In this document: positions 1 through 6,344 of the stretch, one piece after another
Layout of the letters: each line of letters starts with the position of its first letter
Numbering within the stretch: the stretch's first letter is position 1
Source of the DNA: JALHFZ01 sp964483085
GTDB lineage: Bacteria > Synergistota > Synergistia > Synergistales > Aminobacteriaceae
Assembly: GCA_964483085.1 (NCBI GenBank)
Contig: CAYZZX010000061.1
Location: 1 to 10,203, forward strand
Reading direction: 5' to 3'
Length of the DNA stretch: 10,203 bases
The notes under the pieces: generated by a model
The model's database searches: none
Told to the model about the DNA's origin: nothing
Seen by the model: only the letters and a program-made list of their open reading frames with translations
Made by a program: the position numbers and the translations under genes

Positions 1-18
1 GAAGAGCGGATTTTCGGT

Positions 19-63
19 AAAATAAAGGGACGGAATTCCTTTTTTCAGGAATTCCGTCCCTTT
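19..63 (-). terminator. Rho-independent terminator after the iclR-type gene
   Basis: A perfect 17-bp inverted repeat (24-40 against 47-63) encloses a 6-nt loop. Read on the minus strand, the second arm ends in TTT and runs on into ATTTTACC, a T-rich tail. It lies 20 nt beyond the stop codon of the IclR-family gene. The plus strand has a weaker T tail (CCCTTTGCTTT), so it may also stop a converging gene to the left of the window. Confidence 0.85.
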
Positions 64-82
64 GCTTTACCCCTTGGAGCCC

Positions 83-826
83 TTAGAGCTGTCGGGTGAT
101 CCCTCTGCAGATATCCTGAATTTCCGGGATGAGCTCCATGGCGACCTCCTCGGTGAATCGGGTCGCCGGCCCTGCCAGAGAAAAGGCGAAGAGAATGTCT
201 CCCCGCCGGTTGAAGATGGGAACGGCAATGGAGAGTATTCCCTCCTCCCGCTCTCCCCAGCTGAGAGCGTACCCGTGAACCCGTATCTCTTGAAGGTTTT
301 TCCTCAGGGCTTCGGGGGAGTAGATCGTCGTCTCCGTAATTTTGTGGGCTTTCTCAATTTCCCTTTTGATGGCATCCTCACCGAGAAAAGCGAGAAGTAC
401 CTTGCCGCCGGCTCCCGCCCAGAGGGGCGCACGGTCTCCCACTCTCATGACGCAGCGCATGGTGAGCAGGCTTTCCACGTGCTCATAGCAGACCCGCTCC
501 TCGTGCTCAATGCCGTAGAGTGAGACGGCCTCTTTTGTCTTGTCCCGAATGTATTGCATATGGGGGTAGATGATCTGCTGGGGCCGGAAGTTGGCCTTCG
601 CGATGCTTCCCAGCAGGTAGACCTTGTTTCCAAGCGTGTAGGCGCGGTCTTCCTGACGGTTCAAGATGTTCAGTTTCTCGAGGGTGTTGGCGAGCCTCAG
701 GGTGGTGGTCACAGGAAGCTGAATTTTTTCGGCGAGTTCGCTGAGAGACAGTCTGTACTCATCCCGGGTAAAAGCTCCGAGGATTTGAAAGGCCCTTTCT
801 ACGGAGCGGACTGAGTCCTCTTTCAT
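83..826 (-). CDS. IclR-family transcriptional regulator
   Basis: DNA-binding regulator of 247 residues, the usual IclR length. Residues about 5-68 form the N-terminal winged helix-turn-helix (SVERAFQILGAF, then LSLSELAEKIQLPVTTTLRLANTLEKL and the wing RAYTLGNKVYLLG). Residues about 80-247 form the effector-binding domain, with YEHVES, LWAGAGGKVLLAF, the GYALSWGEREEGILSIAVPIF stretch and a closing FSLAGPATRF. The frame is open upstream to 919, but ATG 826 is chosen because AAAGGAG sits 9 nt before it and the fold starts there. The gene follows feoB on the same strand after 138 bp that hold a terminator-like hairpin and a probable promoter, so it is likely its own unit. The effector and targets are unknown. 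IclR members often control catabolism of small organic acids; the divergent transport operon to the right is a possible target, but nothing in the sequence proves this. Confidence 0.93.
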   Translation of the reverse strand: MKEDSVRSVERAFQILGAFTRDEYRLSLSELAEKIQLPVTTTLRLANTLEKLNILNRQEDRAYTLGNKVYLLGSIAKANFRPQQIIYPHMQYIRDKTKEAVSLYGIEHEERVCYEHVESLLTMRCVMRVGDRAPLWAGAGGKVLLAFLGEDAIKREIEKAHKITETTIYSPEALRKNLQEIRVHGYALSWGEREEGILSIAVPIFNRRGDILFAFSLAGPATRFTEEVAMELIPEIQDICRGITRQL

Positions 827-858
827 TCTTTTGCGCTCCTTTCGCTGGAAATCGTCCT

Positions 859-895
859 CTCCGCTATTCCCGTACTGTGGAATTCTTTTGCGGAG
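859..895 (-). promoter_or_regulatory. Nested inverted repeat in the iclR-type leader
   Basis: CTCCGC (859-864) pairs with GCGGAG (890-895), and inside it ATTCC (866-870) pairs with GGAAT (879-883). It falls just downstream of the proposed start site of the regulator gene, so it could be an autoregulatory operator (IclR proteins bind palindromes and many repress themselves) or a hairpin at the 5' end of the mRNA. The choice between the two is open. Confidence 0.35.
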
Positions 896-904
896 AACGG
901 ATAT

Positions 905-933
905 ATGATAGAGCAACAATGGTGAAAGAACAA
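905..933 (-). promoter_or_regulatory. Putative sigma-70 promoter for the iclR-type gene
   Basis: On the minus strand, TTGTTC (928-933) is followed after 17 nt by TATCAT (905-910). The -10 matches five of six consensus bases and the -35 only three of six. The predicted start near 898 would give a leader of about 70 nt. A modest match, but well placed between feoB and the regulator. Confidence 0.4.
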
Positions 934-953
934 CTCAACGAAGGGTTAGCTCG

Positions 954-980
954 AAAAAAACTCCTTACAAGCTGAAGGAG
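954..980 (-). terminator. Weak terminator overlapping the feoB stop codon
   Basis: On the minus strand CTCCTT (975-980), an 8-nt loop and AAGGAG (961-966) form a 6-bp stem followed directly by seven T residues (954-960). The stem uses the last feoB codons and its stop. The stem is short, so termination may be partial, with some read-through into the regulator gene. Confidence 0.55.
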
Positions 981-2704
981 AGCACCAGGCGGACGGCCAT
1001 CCCCGCCGTGAGAGCCGCGGCAATCATGATGGCGAGGGAGGCGAGGAGGCGTTTTCCTCCCAGCTCCTTCCAGAGGACGATGAAGGTGGCGATGCACGGA
1101 AATGTCATGGCGAGGGTGACTGTGGCCACTACGAGCTGAGTCGGAGAGAGTCCCAGGGTGCCGAGCATTCCGAGGGCCACGTCCTTGCGGAGGATGCCGA
1201 GGAATATGGGGGCCGCCGCTTCCGTGGGAAGGCCCAGAAGTCCCCGGAAGACCGGGGCGAGCATACGGGAGAGTAGGTCGGTGATGCCGGTAACATCAAG
1301 GAGGGAAATAAGAAAAATGCCTCCGAGGACGAGGGGGATTGCCTCGAGGATGAAACCACGGATCCGCAGCCAGAGTTTGAAGGCCATTGCCTTGAAGGAG
1401 GGGATGCGGTAGGGGGGGATCTCCACGATCAGCTCCGGGCTGAAGCCGGGCATCAGGGCGTGGAGCAGCCTGCCGAGGATGACCCACGAGAGAAAGAGCG
1501 TGACATAGACGACAGCAACCCATTTCATGCCGAGAGCGCCCACTGTGCCGATGATCATGGCCTGCAGGCTTGCGCAGGGGATAGCCACTGAGATGAGGGT
1601 CGCTGCAATGAACCGCTCCCTCTGGGAGTCAAGCACCCGCGTTGCGAGAATGCCGGGGACATTACACCCCAGTCCGAGAAGGGAGGGGACGATGGCGAAG
1701 CCGTGAAGGCCCATTTTATGCAGGAGGGCGTCGAAGATCACCGCGAGCCGGGGGAGATAGCCGAAGTCCTCGAGAAAGCTCAGAACGGCATAGAAGGAGA
1801 GAACGTAGGGCATCACCATGACGAGAGGAACGTAGAGTCCTGTGGTGAGGAGGCCGAAGCTCTGTTCGAAGTCTATTGTCCCGTCAATGAGCCGCCCCAC
1901 GAGGATGTCGTGCAGAGCTCCTCCTCCGCCGAGGAGAGTTGATGCTCCATTGGCGACGGGGCGCCAGAAGCGCTCGAAGAGGGGGTCGAGGAGGGCGTCG
2001 ATGAGTCCTTCGCCGATAAAACGGATGGCGGTGAAGCTCCCCGCGATGACGACGATTCCTATCAGAAGCCCCCAGAAGGAGTCCACCGAGGCGTCTTCAA
2101 GCTTATCGAGAAATGTATGGTGTCGGTGATGGACCTTCTGTACCTGCTCCACGATCTTTCCGATGGTCGTCCATTTTTCTTCTTTCGTGAGGGGGGCGTC
2201 CCTTCCGGGTCGGGCTTCGGGAAGCCGGTCGAGAAGCTGGCTGATTCCCTCTCCGGAGACAGCGACGGTAGAGACAACTGGCACATCAAGAAGCTTTTCG
2301 AGTTTTTCGGGGTCGATGTCAATACCTTTGTGCCGTGCCTCGTCTATCATGTTGAGGGCGATGACCACAGGAATGTGCCGCTCCATGACCTGGAAGGCGA
2401 GAAAGAGGTTCCGTTCAAGAGCCGTTGCATCGAGGACGATAATCGCCACATCGGCACCCTCGTTCACCATCCGCTCTGCAACTTCCTCGGCCTCGTTTGT
2501 AGGCATCAAAGTGTAGGCTCCGGGAACGTCGATCACCCGCCACGTTTCGTCTTTTCGCCGCAGCCACCCCTCCAGAAAGCCCACGGTAGTGCCGGGGTAA
2601 TTAGACGACAGAGCATGCACCCCGGTGATCCGTGTGAAGAGGGCGCTCTTTCCTACGTTGGGGTTTCCTACGAGGAGGAGCTTCTTACTCTCCGGCCCGT
2701 CCAT
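965..2704 (-). CDS. feoB: Ferrous iron transporter FeoB (compact form)
   Basis: Inner-membrane Fe(II) uptake protein with a cytosolic G domain. Seen: G1 GNPNVGKS (13-20), G2 region YPGTT (36-40), G3 DVPG (59-62), G4 NMID (118-121, the usual FeoB form) and a G5-like SGEG (150-153). The cytosolic part ends near residue 205, followed by a multi-pass membrane region with the FeoB hallmarks FGYLPRLAVIFD, GLGCNVPGILATR and a C-terminal FPCIATF. At 579 residues it is much shorter than the roughly 770 of E. coli FeoB. Much of the difference is a short linker where the GDI helical domain should be (about 166-205, including HHRHH). The start overlaps the end of feoA by 20 nt, which suggests coupled translation. 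Together with FeoA it points to iron acquisition under anoxic conditions. Confidence 0.97.
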   Translation of the reverse strand: MDGPESKKLLLVGNPNVGKSALFTRITGVHALSSNYPGTTVGFLEGWLRRKDETWRVIDVPGAYTLMPTNEAEEVAERMVNEGADVAIIVLDATALERNLFLAFQVMERHIPVVIALNMIDEARHKGIDIDPEKLEKLLDVPVVSTVAVSGEGISQLLDRLPEARPGRDAPLTKEEKWTTIGKIVEQVQKVHHRHHTFLDKLEDASVDSFWGLLIGIVVIAGSFTAIRFIGEGLIDALLDPLFERFWRPVANGASTLLGGGGALHDILVGRLIDGTIDFEQSFGLLTTGLYVPLVMVMPYVLSFYAVLSFLEDFGYLPRLAVIFDALLHKMGLHGFAIVPSLLGLGCNVPGILATRVLDSQRERFIAATLISVAIPCASLQAMIIGTVGALGMKWVAVVYVTLFLSWVILGRLLHALMPGFSPELIVEIPPYRIPSFKAMAFKLWLRIRGFILEAIPLVLGGIFLISLLDVTGITDLLSRMLAPVFRGLLGLPTEAAAPIFLGILRKDVALGMLGTLGLSPTQLVVATVTLAMTFPCIATFIVLWKELGGKRLLASLAIMIAAALTAGMAVRLVLSFSL

Positions 2705-2987
2705 GGGGGAGCAGACGTCCTTTCATGGGGTTGACGAGGATGTTGGAGGAAAGTCTCCAGCCGATGGCGATCTGGCGGCCCTCAAGAAGGAGGGTGACGG
2801 GGCCGTGAAAGGGCATTCCCGAGACTTTCTTCACGACTTTACCAGCCCGCAGACCGAGAGCTTCAAGTCGTTCTGCGCACCCATCGCCCGAGGGAAGGGC
2901 CGTGATCTGTCCCTCTTCTCCGTTGGCGAGATCCCGAAGGGAGAGTTTTTTCTTTTCTCCCGAGCCCGGGGGAATCACTGTCCGCAT
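2685..2987 (-). CDS. feoA: Ferrous iron transport protein FeoA
   Basis: Small cytosolic partner of FeoB, 100 residues with an SH3-like fold. Typical FeoA features are LSLRDLANGEEGQI (about 15-28), CAERLEALGLRAGKVV (about 37-52) and a final HGPVTLLLEGRQIAIGWRLSSNILV. The start at 2987 is supported by GGAG 8 nt before the ATG, inside the tail of rlmN. It overlaps rlmN by 13 nt and feoB by 20 nt, so the three genes are probably co-transcribed and coupled. The first 14 residues (MRTVIPPGSGEKKK) extend beyond the usual start of the fold. Confidence 0.95.
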   Translation of the reverse strand: MRTVIPPGSGEKKKLSLRDLANGEEGQITALPSGDGCAERLEALGLRAGKVVKKVSGMPFHGPVTLLLEGRQIAIGWRLSSNILVNPMKGRLLPHGRAGE

Positions 2988-4009
2988 TCTCTTCTCCGGA
3001 GCTGCCCGCAGGCGGCGTCGATATCAGTGCCCTTTTCTTTCCGTATTTCGTTTTCGATGTTCAGTCGGGTGAGGATGGTGGAAAAGGCCTTGATTCTCTC
3101 GGTCTCGGAGCGCTGAAATAAATCACTTACGGGATTGTAGGGGATGAGGTTTATGTAGGCGTTCATTCCCGAGAGAAGAGCGGCGAGTTCGTAGGCAAGT
3201 TCAGGTTCGTCATTGACCCGCTGAATCATCACGTACTCGAAGGTGATCCGTTCTCCGGTCTTCTCCTGGTATGTATTCAGTGCTTTCATGAGGGCAGCCA
3301 GGGCAAATTTTCGGTTCACAGGCATCAGCCGGCTCCGCAGGGCATCGTTCGGTGCGTGGAGGGAGACGGAAAGGCGGACGGGAAGTCCGGATTCCGCGAG
3401 CTGGAGTATGCCGGGAACGATGCCGGATGTGGAGATGGTGATATGCCGGGCACCCATGTTCCGCATCTTCGGTGAATGAAGGATGGAGAGGGTTTTGAAG
3501 AGGGCGTCAGAGTTCAGAAAAGGTTCCCCCATGCCCATGAAGACGATGTTGTTGATGTTGGTCCCGAGCCTTTTTTCCATGGCGAGAAACTGCCCCGTCA
3601 TCTCTCCGACGGTGAGGTCCCTCGCAAACCCCGAATCGCCCGTGGCGCAGAAGGTGCAGGCGAGGGGGCAGCCCACCTGGCTTGAGAGGCAGGCGGTAGT
3701 GTGGTTTCCGTGGGAGAGGAGCACCGACTCAATCCGATTGCCGTCGTAGAGCTGCCAGAGAAATTTTTTCGTACCGTCCTTCGACTTCTCCTCCCGAACG
3801 GGAATGGGGGGGAGGATGTGCAGTTCATAGGCCAGCGCTTCCCGCAGGTCTTTCGGAAGGTTGGTCATCTCGTGGACGCTGAAAACTTTTTTTTCGTAGA
3901 TCCATGAACAGATCTGATCGGCCCGATACCGGGGCAGACCCAGCCTGTTTGTGCATAAATCGACCCACTCTTCGTAGGTGAGGTCGAGGGCGTATATTTC
4001 CTGAGTCAT
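2975..4009 (-). CDS. rlmN: RlmN: 23S rRNA (adenine2503-C2)/tRNA (adenine37-C2) methyltransferase
   Basis: Radical-SAM enzyme that methylates C2 of A2503 in 23S rRNA and of A37 in some tRNAs, affecting decoding accuracy. With ATG 4009 it has 344 residues, normal for the family. The radical-SAM cluster cysteines are C114, C118 and C121 in CPLACTFC. C107 (ACLSSQVGC) and C334 (DAACGQL) match the two catalytic cysteines known from E. coli RlmN (Cys118 and Cys355). GMGEPF lies at 159-164 and SVSLHAPND at 214-222. The frame stays open to 4108, but GGAGG stands 6 nt before ATG 4009 and the family homology begins there. It is the first gene of an apparent rlmN-feoA-feoB operon, under a TTGACA promoter about 55-85 nt upstream. 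Confidence 0.97.
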   Translation of the reverse strand: MTQEIYALDLTYEEWVDLCTNRLGLPRYRADQICSWIYEKKVFSVHEMTNLPKDLREALAYELHILPPIPVREEKSKDGTKKFLWQLYDGNRIESVLLSHGNHTTACLSSQVGCPLACTFCATGDSGFARDLTVGEMTGQFLAMEKRLGTNINNIVFMGMGEPFLNSDALFKTLSILHSPKMRNMGARHITISTSGIVPGILQLAESGLPVRLSVSLHAPNDALRSRLMPVNRKFALAALMKALNTYQEKTGERITFEYVMIQRVNDEPELAYELAALLSGMNAYINLIPYNPVSDLFQRSETERIKAFSTILTRLNIENEIRKEKGTDIDAACGQLRRRECGQ

Positions 4010-4064
4010 AGGGTGCCTCCCTGGTGCGTTTTTAAATTTTGTAAACCTTCTTAAACAGCCCTGT

Positions 4065-4093
4065 ATAATGTCACGACCCATACCTGCTGTCAA
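4065..4093 (-). promoter_or_regulatory. Promoter of the rlmN-feoAB operon
   Basis: On the minus strand a perfect TTGACA (4088-4093) is followed after 17 nt by CATTAT (4065-4070; four of six -10 consensus bases). The predicted start near 4058 gives a leader of about 50 nt to ATG 4009. The complement of the -10 reads TATAAT on the plus strand (4064-4069). Confidence 0.6.
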
Positions 4094-4124
4094 CGGCAAA
4101 AACCGCAATTCACCACACTTCCGG

Positions 4125-4182
4125 AGACACCGGCAGGCCCGGTCTTCCGGAAAGTCCGGGAGGGAACCATGAGGCGGTGTCT
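4125..4182. repeat. Nested inverted repeat between the divergent promoters
   Basis: An outer perfect 8-bp pair, AGACACCG (4125-4132) with CGGTGTCT (4175-4182), encloses an inner imperfect palindrome at 4138-4160 (CCCGG/CCGGG, one mismatch, then CTT/AAG around a CCGGA loop). It is G+C-rich and lies upstream of both assigned promoters, so neither would transcribe it. It could be a protein-binding site, a REP-like element or part of an unassigned RNA. Confidence 0.5.
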
Positions 4183-4238
4183 GGGATGAGCGCTATCCTT
4201 TCCGGTATAAAGTTTATTGAAAAGAATGATAACAAATA

Positions 4239-4266
4239 TGGACAAAAAAAGCCCAGAGGGTATACT
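4239..4266 (+). promoter_or_regulatory. Sigma-70 promoter of the transport/hydrolase operon
   Basis: TGGACA (4239-4244) and TATACT (4261-4266), 16 nt apart, each match five of six consensus bases. An A+T-rich stretch lies directly upstream. Predicted start near 4273, giving a leader of about 48 nt that carries GGGAGG 7 nt before ATG 4321. Confidence 0.7.
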
Positions 4267-4296
4267 TGATTGAAGATGTTCAGCAGTTTCAATCAA
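4266..4296 (+). promoter_or_regulatory. Probable operator over the start site (9-bp perfect inverted repeat)
   Basis: TTGATTGAA (4266-4274) and TTCAATCAA (4288-4296) are exact inverted copies separated by 13 nt, so the half-site centres are 22 bp apart, about two helical turns. The left arm starts at the last base of the -10 and covers the predicted start site, so a bound dimer or tetramer would block initiation. Because transcription should begin inside the left arm, a DNA operator is more likely than an RNA hairpin. The regulator is unknown. Confidence 0.6.
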
Positions 4297-4320
4297 ATAC
4301 TATCTTTGGGAGGTATTGCC

Positions 4321-4869
4321 ATGAAGAAAATTATCCTGACAGGAATTGCCCTTCTGCTCCTCTTCGCCGGCGCCGCTTTTGCTGCCGACGTTGTTCTGAC
4401 CTCTGTAGGCCAGAGTCCCGACTCAATGATGGTGCGGGTGGTTCTCCGCAAGGTGAAGGTCGATGCCGAAAATGTCCCTCTTCTTAAGGCCGAAGACCTT
4501 AAGGACCAGAAAGTCCTCGTGGCTGTCGTGGGCGGCAGCTCCAAAGGCCTCGGAGCCGCAGGAATCAACAAGGATCAGGAGGTCGAGAGGGTTGTCAGCC
4601 TTCTCAAGGCTGCCAGTGACAAGGGGATAAAGATCCTCGTCATGCACATCGGCGGCGAGGGCAGGCGGGGAACCCTCTCCGACGCCTTTATCGAGGCCGC
4701 AGCCCCCTGGGGAGAGCGGTTCATCATCGTGGACGGCGGAAACACCGACGGCATCTTTGACCGCCTGAAAAAGACCCCCGATGTCAAGATCCTCACTGCT
4801 CCTACCGTTACGGAAACGTCAGAACCTCTCAAGTCCACGCTCTCTGAGTGGGGAGTGGCTGCCCAATAG
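4321..4869 (+). CDS. Secreted DUF6305-like protein, possible transporter partner
   Basis: Protein of 182 residues with a clear Sec signal peptide (MKK, hydrophobic core about 4-17, AFA cleavage near 21), so it acts outside the inner membrane. The mature part reads as a small alpha/beta domain: VVLTSVGQSPDSMMVRVVL, then a strand KVLVAVVGGSSKGLGAAGI (about 68-86), then KILVMHIGGEGRRGTLSDAF (about 103-122) and RFIIVDGGNTDGIFDRL. From memory this resembles the DUF6305 family; the biochemical role is not established. The GGSSKGLGAAG and GGEGRRG loops look suited to binding an anionic ligand. It is first in the operon, 18 nt ahead of the permease, where a solute-binding protein might be expected, so it may deliver substrate or gate the permease (inference). 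The start is fixed by GGGAGG at 7 nt spacing. Confidence 0.85.
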   Translation: MKKIILTGIALLLLFAGAAFAADVVLTSVGQSPDSMMVRVVLRKVKVDAENVPLLKAEDLKDQKVLVAVVGGSSKGLGAAGINKDQEVERVVSLLKAASDKGIKILVMHIGGEGRRGTLSDAFIEAAAPWGERFIIVDGGNTDGIFDRLKKTPDVKILTAPTVTETSEPLKSTLSEWGVAAQ

Positions 4870-4887
4870 GCGGCCGGTGCCACCCCT

Positions 4888-6177
4888 ATGGACTGGTTCT
4901 GGCCTGAAGGATTTTATGCGCTGTTGATGGTGGGGAGCTTTGCCTTCGGAGCATTCGCTCTGAAGCTCCCCATCGCCATCGCTCTCGGAGCCGCCGCCGC
5001 CGTCGGAGCCCTTGCCGGCGGCGAGGGGTTCCCCCTCCGCCATTTCGTCGAGGGAACCTTCGGCTATCTCGACACCATACTGATCATCGCCACGGCCATG
5101 ATCTTCATGAAAACAGTACAGAAGACCGGGCTTCTTGAAAGTCTGGCCGCCTGGGTGATCCGGAAGTTCCGCCGTACCCCTCTCCTGCTCACCATGGGGC
5201 TCATGATCATCATCATGATTCCCGGAATGATAACCGGTTCATCCACCGCTGCAGTGCTCACCACGGGAGCTCTTGTTGCCCCCGTCTTCATACGTCTCGG
5301 AGTTCCCGTACTTAAAACTGCGGCCGCCATCGCCCTCGGCGCAATCTACGGCATGATCGCTCCACCGGTCAACGTTCCGGTCATGATCATCGGCGGAGGA
5401 ATCGACATGCCCTACGTCGGCTTCGCCTGGCCCCTTCTTATCTGCACTGTCCCGCTCGCGATCTTCGCAGGGCTGATCCTCATCTATCCTTCCCTGAAGA
5501 AGGGGGCGGGGAACGAGGAGGAGCTGGAAGCTCAGCTTCAGAAGATGGAGGAAGCCACCCTTTCCTTCAGGCTTCTTCTTCCCATCTTTGTCCTGGTGAT
5601 CCTTATGACAGGGGAGCAGTTTCTCCCCGGAACCTGGCCGCCCCTCGGCCTGCCCGTCAACTTCTTGATTGCGGCGCTCTCGGCCCTCTTCACAGGTAGA
5701 CCGCTGAACTTCATGGCCGCTTCTCGGGAGGCTGTGGATGACGCCATTCCTGTGCTCGGCATCCTCATGGGCGTGGGCATGTTCATCCAGATCATGACCC
5801 TCATAGGCGTCCAGGGGTTCATCGTCGTCTCCGTGCTCGCCCTTCCCGCCTGGCTCATGTACCTCGGAATGGCCACCTCCATTCCTCTTTTCGGTGCCGT
5901 GTCGGCCTTCGGAGCGGCCTCCGTCCTCGGCGTTCCCTTTCTCCTGGCTCTGCTCGGACGGAACGAGATCATGGTGGCATCGGCCCTCAGCCTTCTGGCG
6001 GGACTCGGCGATCTGATGCCCCCCACAGCCCTTGCCGGAATCTTTGCAGCTCAGGTGGTGGGGGAGGAAAACTACTTCAAGGTCCTTAAGTACTGCATGA
6101 TCCCTGCCGTCGTCACTGCCGTCTGGGCCGTGGTGGTCATTCTGAACTCCAATCTCATCATGAGCTATCTGCCTTAG
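4888..6177 (+). CDS. TRAP-type large permease (DctM-like, IT superfamily)
   Basis: Polytopic inner-membrane transporter of 429 residues, the size of DctM/SiaM large TRAP subunits. It shows two repeated halves. The first has PGMITGSSTAAVLTTGALVAP (112-132) and GAIYGMIAPPVNVPVMI (151-167), like the GSS and PP hairpin motifs of DctM. The second has FGAVSAFGAASVLGVP (335-350) and GLGDLMPPTALAGIFAAQ (372-389). A charged cytoplasmic loop lies at about 203-224. TRAP systems normally need a periplasmic DctP and a 4-TM DctQ; neither is encoded here. A secreted DUF6305-like protein and a 47-residue membrane protein flank it instead. The ATG has no clear Shine-Dalgarno and lies 18 nt after the previous stop, so coupled translation is likely. 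Substrate unknown; the neighbouring hydrolases suggest an amino acid or carboxylate. Other IT-superfamily carriers are an alternative class. Confidence 0.82.
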   Translation: MDWFWPEGFYALLMVGSFAFGAFALKLPIAIALGAAAAVGALAGGEGFPLRHFVEGTFGYLDTILIIATAMIFMKTVQKTGLLESLAAWVIRKFRRTPLLLTMGLMIIIMIPGMITGSSTAAVLTTGALVAPVFIRLGVPVLKTAAAIALGAIYGMIAPPVNVPVMIIGGGIDMPYVGFAWPLLICTVPLAIFAGLILIYPSLKKGAGNEEELEAQLQKMEEATLSFRLLLPIFVLVILMTGEQFLPGTWPPLGLPVNFLIAALSALFTGRPLNFMAASREAVDDAIPVLGILMGVGMFIQIMTLIGVQGFIVVSVLALPAWLMYLGMATSIPLFGAVSAFGAASVLGVPFLLALLGRNEIMVASALSLLAGLGDLMPPTALAGIFAAQVVGEENYFKVLKYCMIPAVVTAVWAVVVILNSNLIMSYLP

Positions 6178-6189
6178 GAGGAATGCATC

Positions 6190-6333
6190 ATGACTCTTCT
6201 CTACCGCGCTATCGTGCTTTTCGTCCTTCTTCTTGTCATCAGCTGCCAGTTCAAGGAAAAGGACTTCTGGAAGCAGGCCACGGCCGCCCTCGTCGTCGTG
6301 CCTCTCGTCCTTCGACTGCTTCTCATAAAGTAG
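6190..6333 (+). CDS. 47-residue hydrophobic membrane protein
   Basis: Short gene with a strong AGGAGG (6176-6181) 8 nt before its ATG; that site overlaps the stop of the permease gene. The 47 residues form two hydrophobic stretches (about 7-19 and 30-46) joined by a charged linker KEKDFWK (22-28), consistent with a small two-helix hairpin. VISC at 16-19 is also a weak lipobox, so a lipoprotein is possible. It sits 12 nt after the permease and 11 nt before the hydrolase, exactly in the operon. It may replace the missing small TRAP subunit or stabilise the permease (inference). No family recognised. Confidence 0.78.
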   Translation: MTLLYRAIVLFVLLLVISCQFKEKDFWKQATAALVVVPLVLRLLLIK

Positions 6334-6344
6334 GGGCAATCTAA

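Larger units (their letters stand above)
4010..4320. other. Divergent intergenic region (311 bp)
   Basis: No convincing coding sequence. It separates the leftward rlmN operon from the rightward transport operon. From left to right it holds the rlmN ribosome binding site, an A+T-rich leader (about 4030-4058), the rlmN promoter, a nested inverted repeat (4125-4182), an A+T-rich stretch (about 4203-4245) that could act as an UP element, the rightward promoter, the inverted repeat over its start site, and GGGAGG (4308-4313) before ATG 4321. Confidence 0.8.

Noticed and set aside
827..919. N-terminal extension of the IclR-family protein to ATG 919
   Set aside because: ATG 826 has a strong AAAGGAG and the family homology begins there; the extension would contain the proposed promoter.
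4010..4108. N-terminal extension of RlmN to 4108
   Set aside because: It would span the promoter and an A+T-rich leader; ATG 4009 has GGAGG and matches family length.
4222..4240. Possible Fur box upstream of the right-hand promoter
   Set aside because: 13 of 19 bases match the Fur consensus by eye, but the stretch is very A+T-rich, lacks good dyad symmetry and is far from the rlmN-feoAB promoter.
5239..6339. Long minus-strand open frame (366 codons) antisense to the permease
   Set aside because: The product is rich in His, Asp, Glu and Gly with no fold or membrane pattern, and the plus strand clearly encodes a transporter here. It is a G+C-driven shadow.
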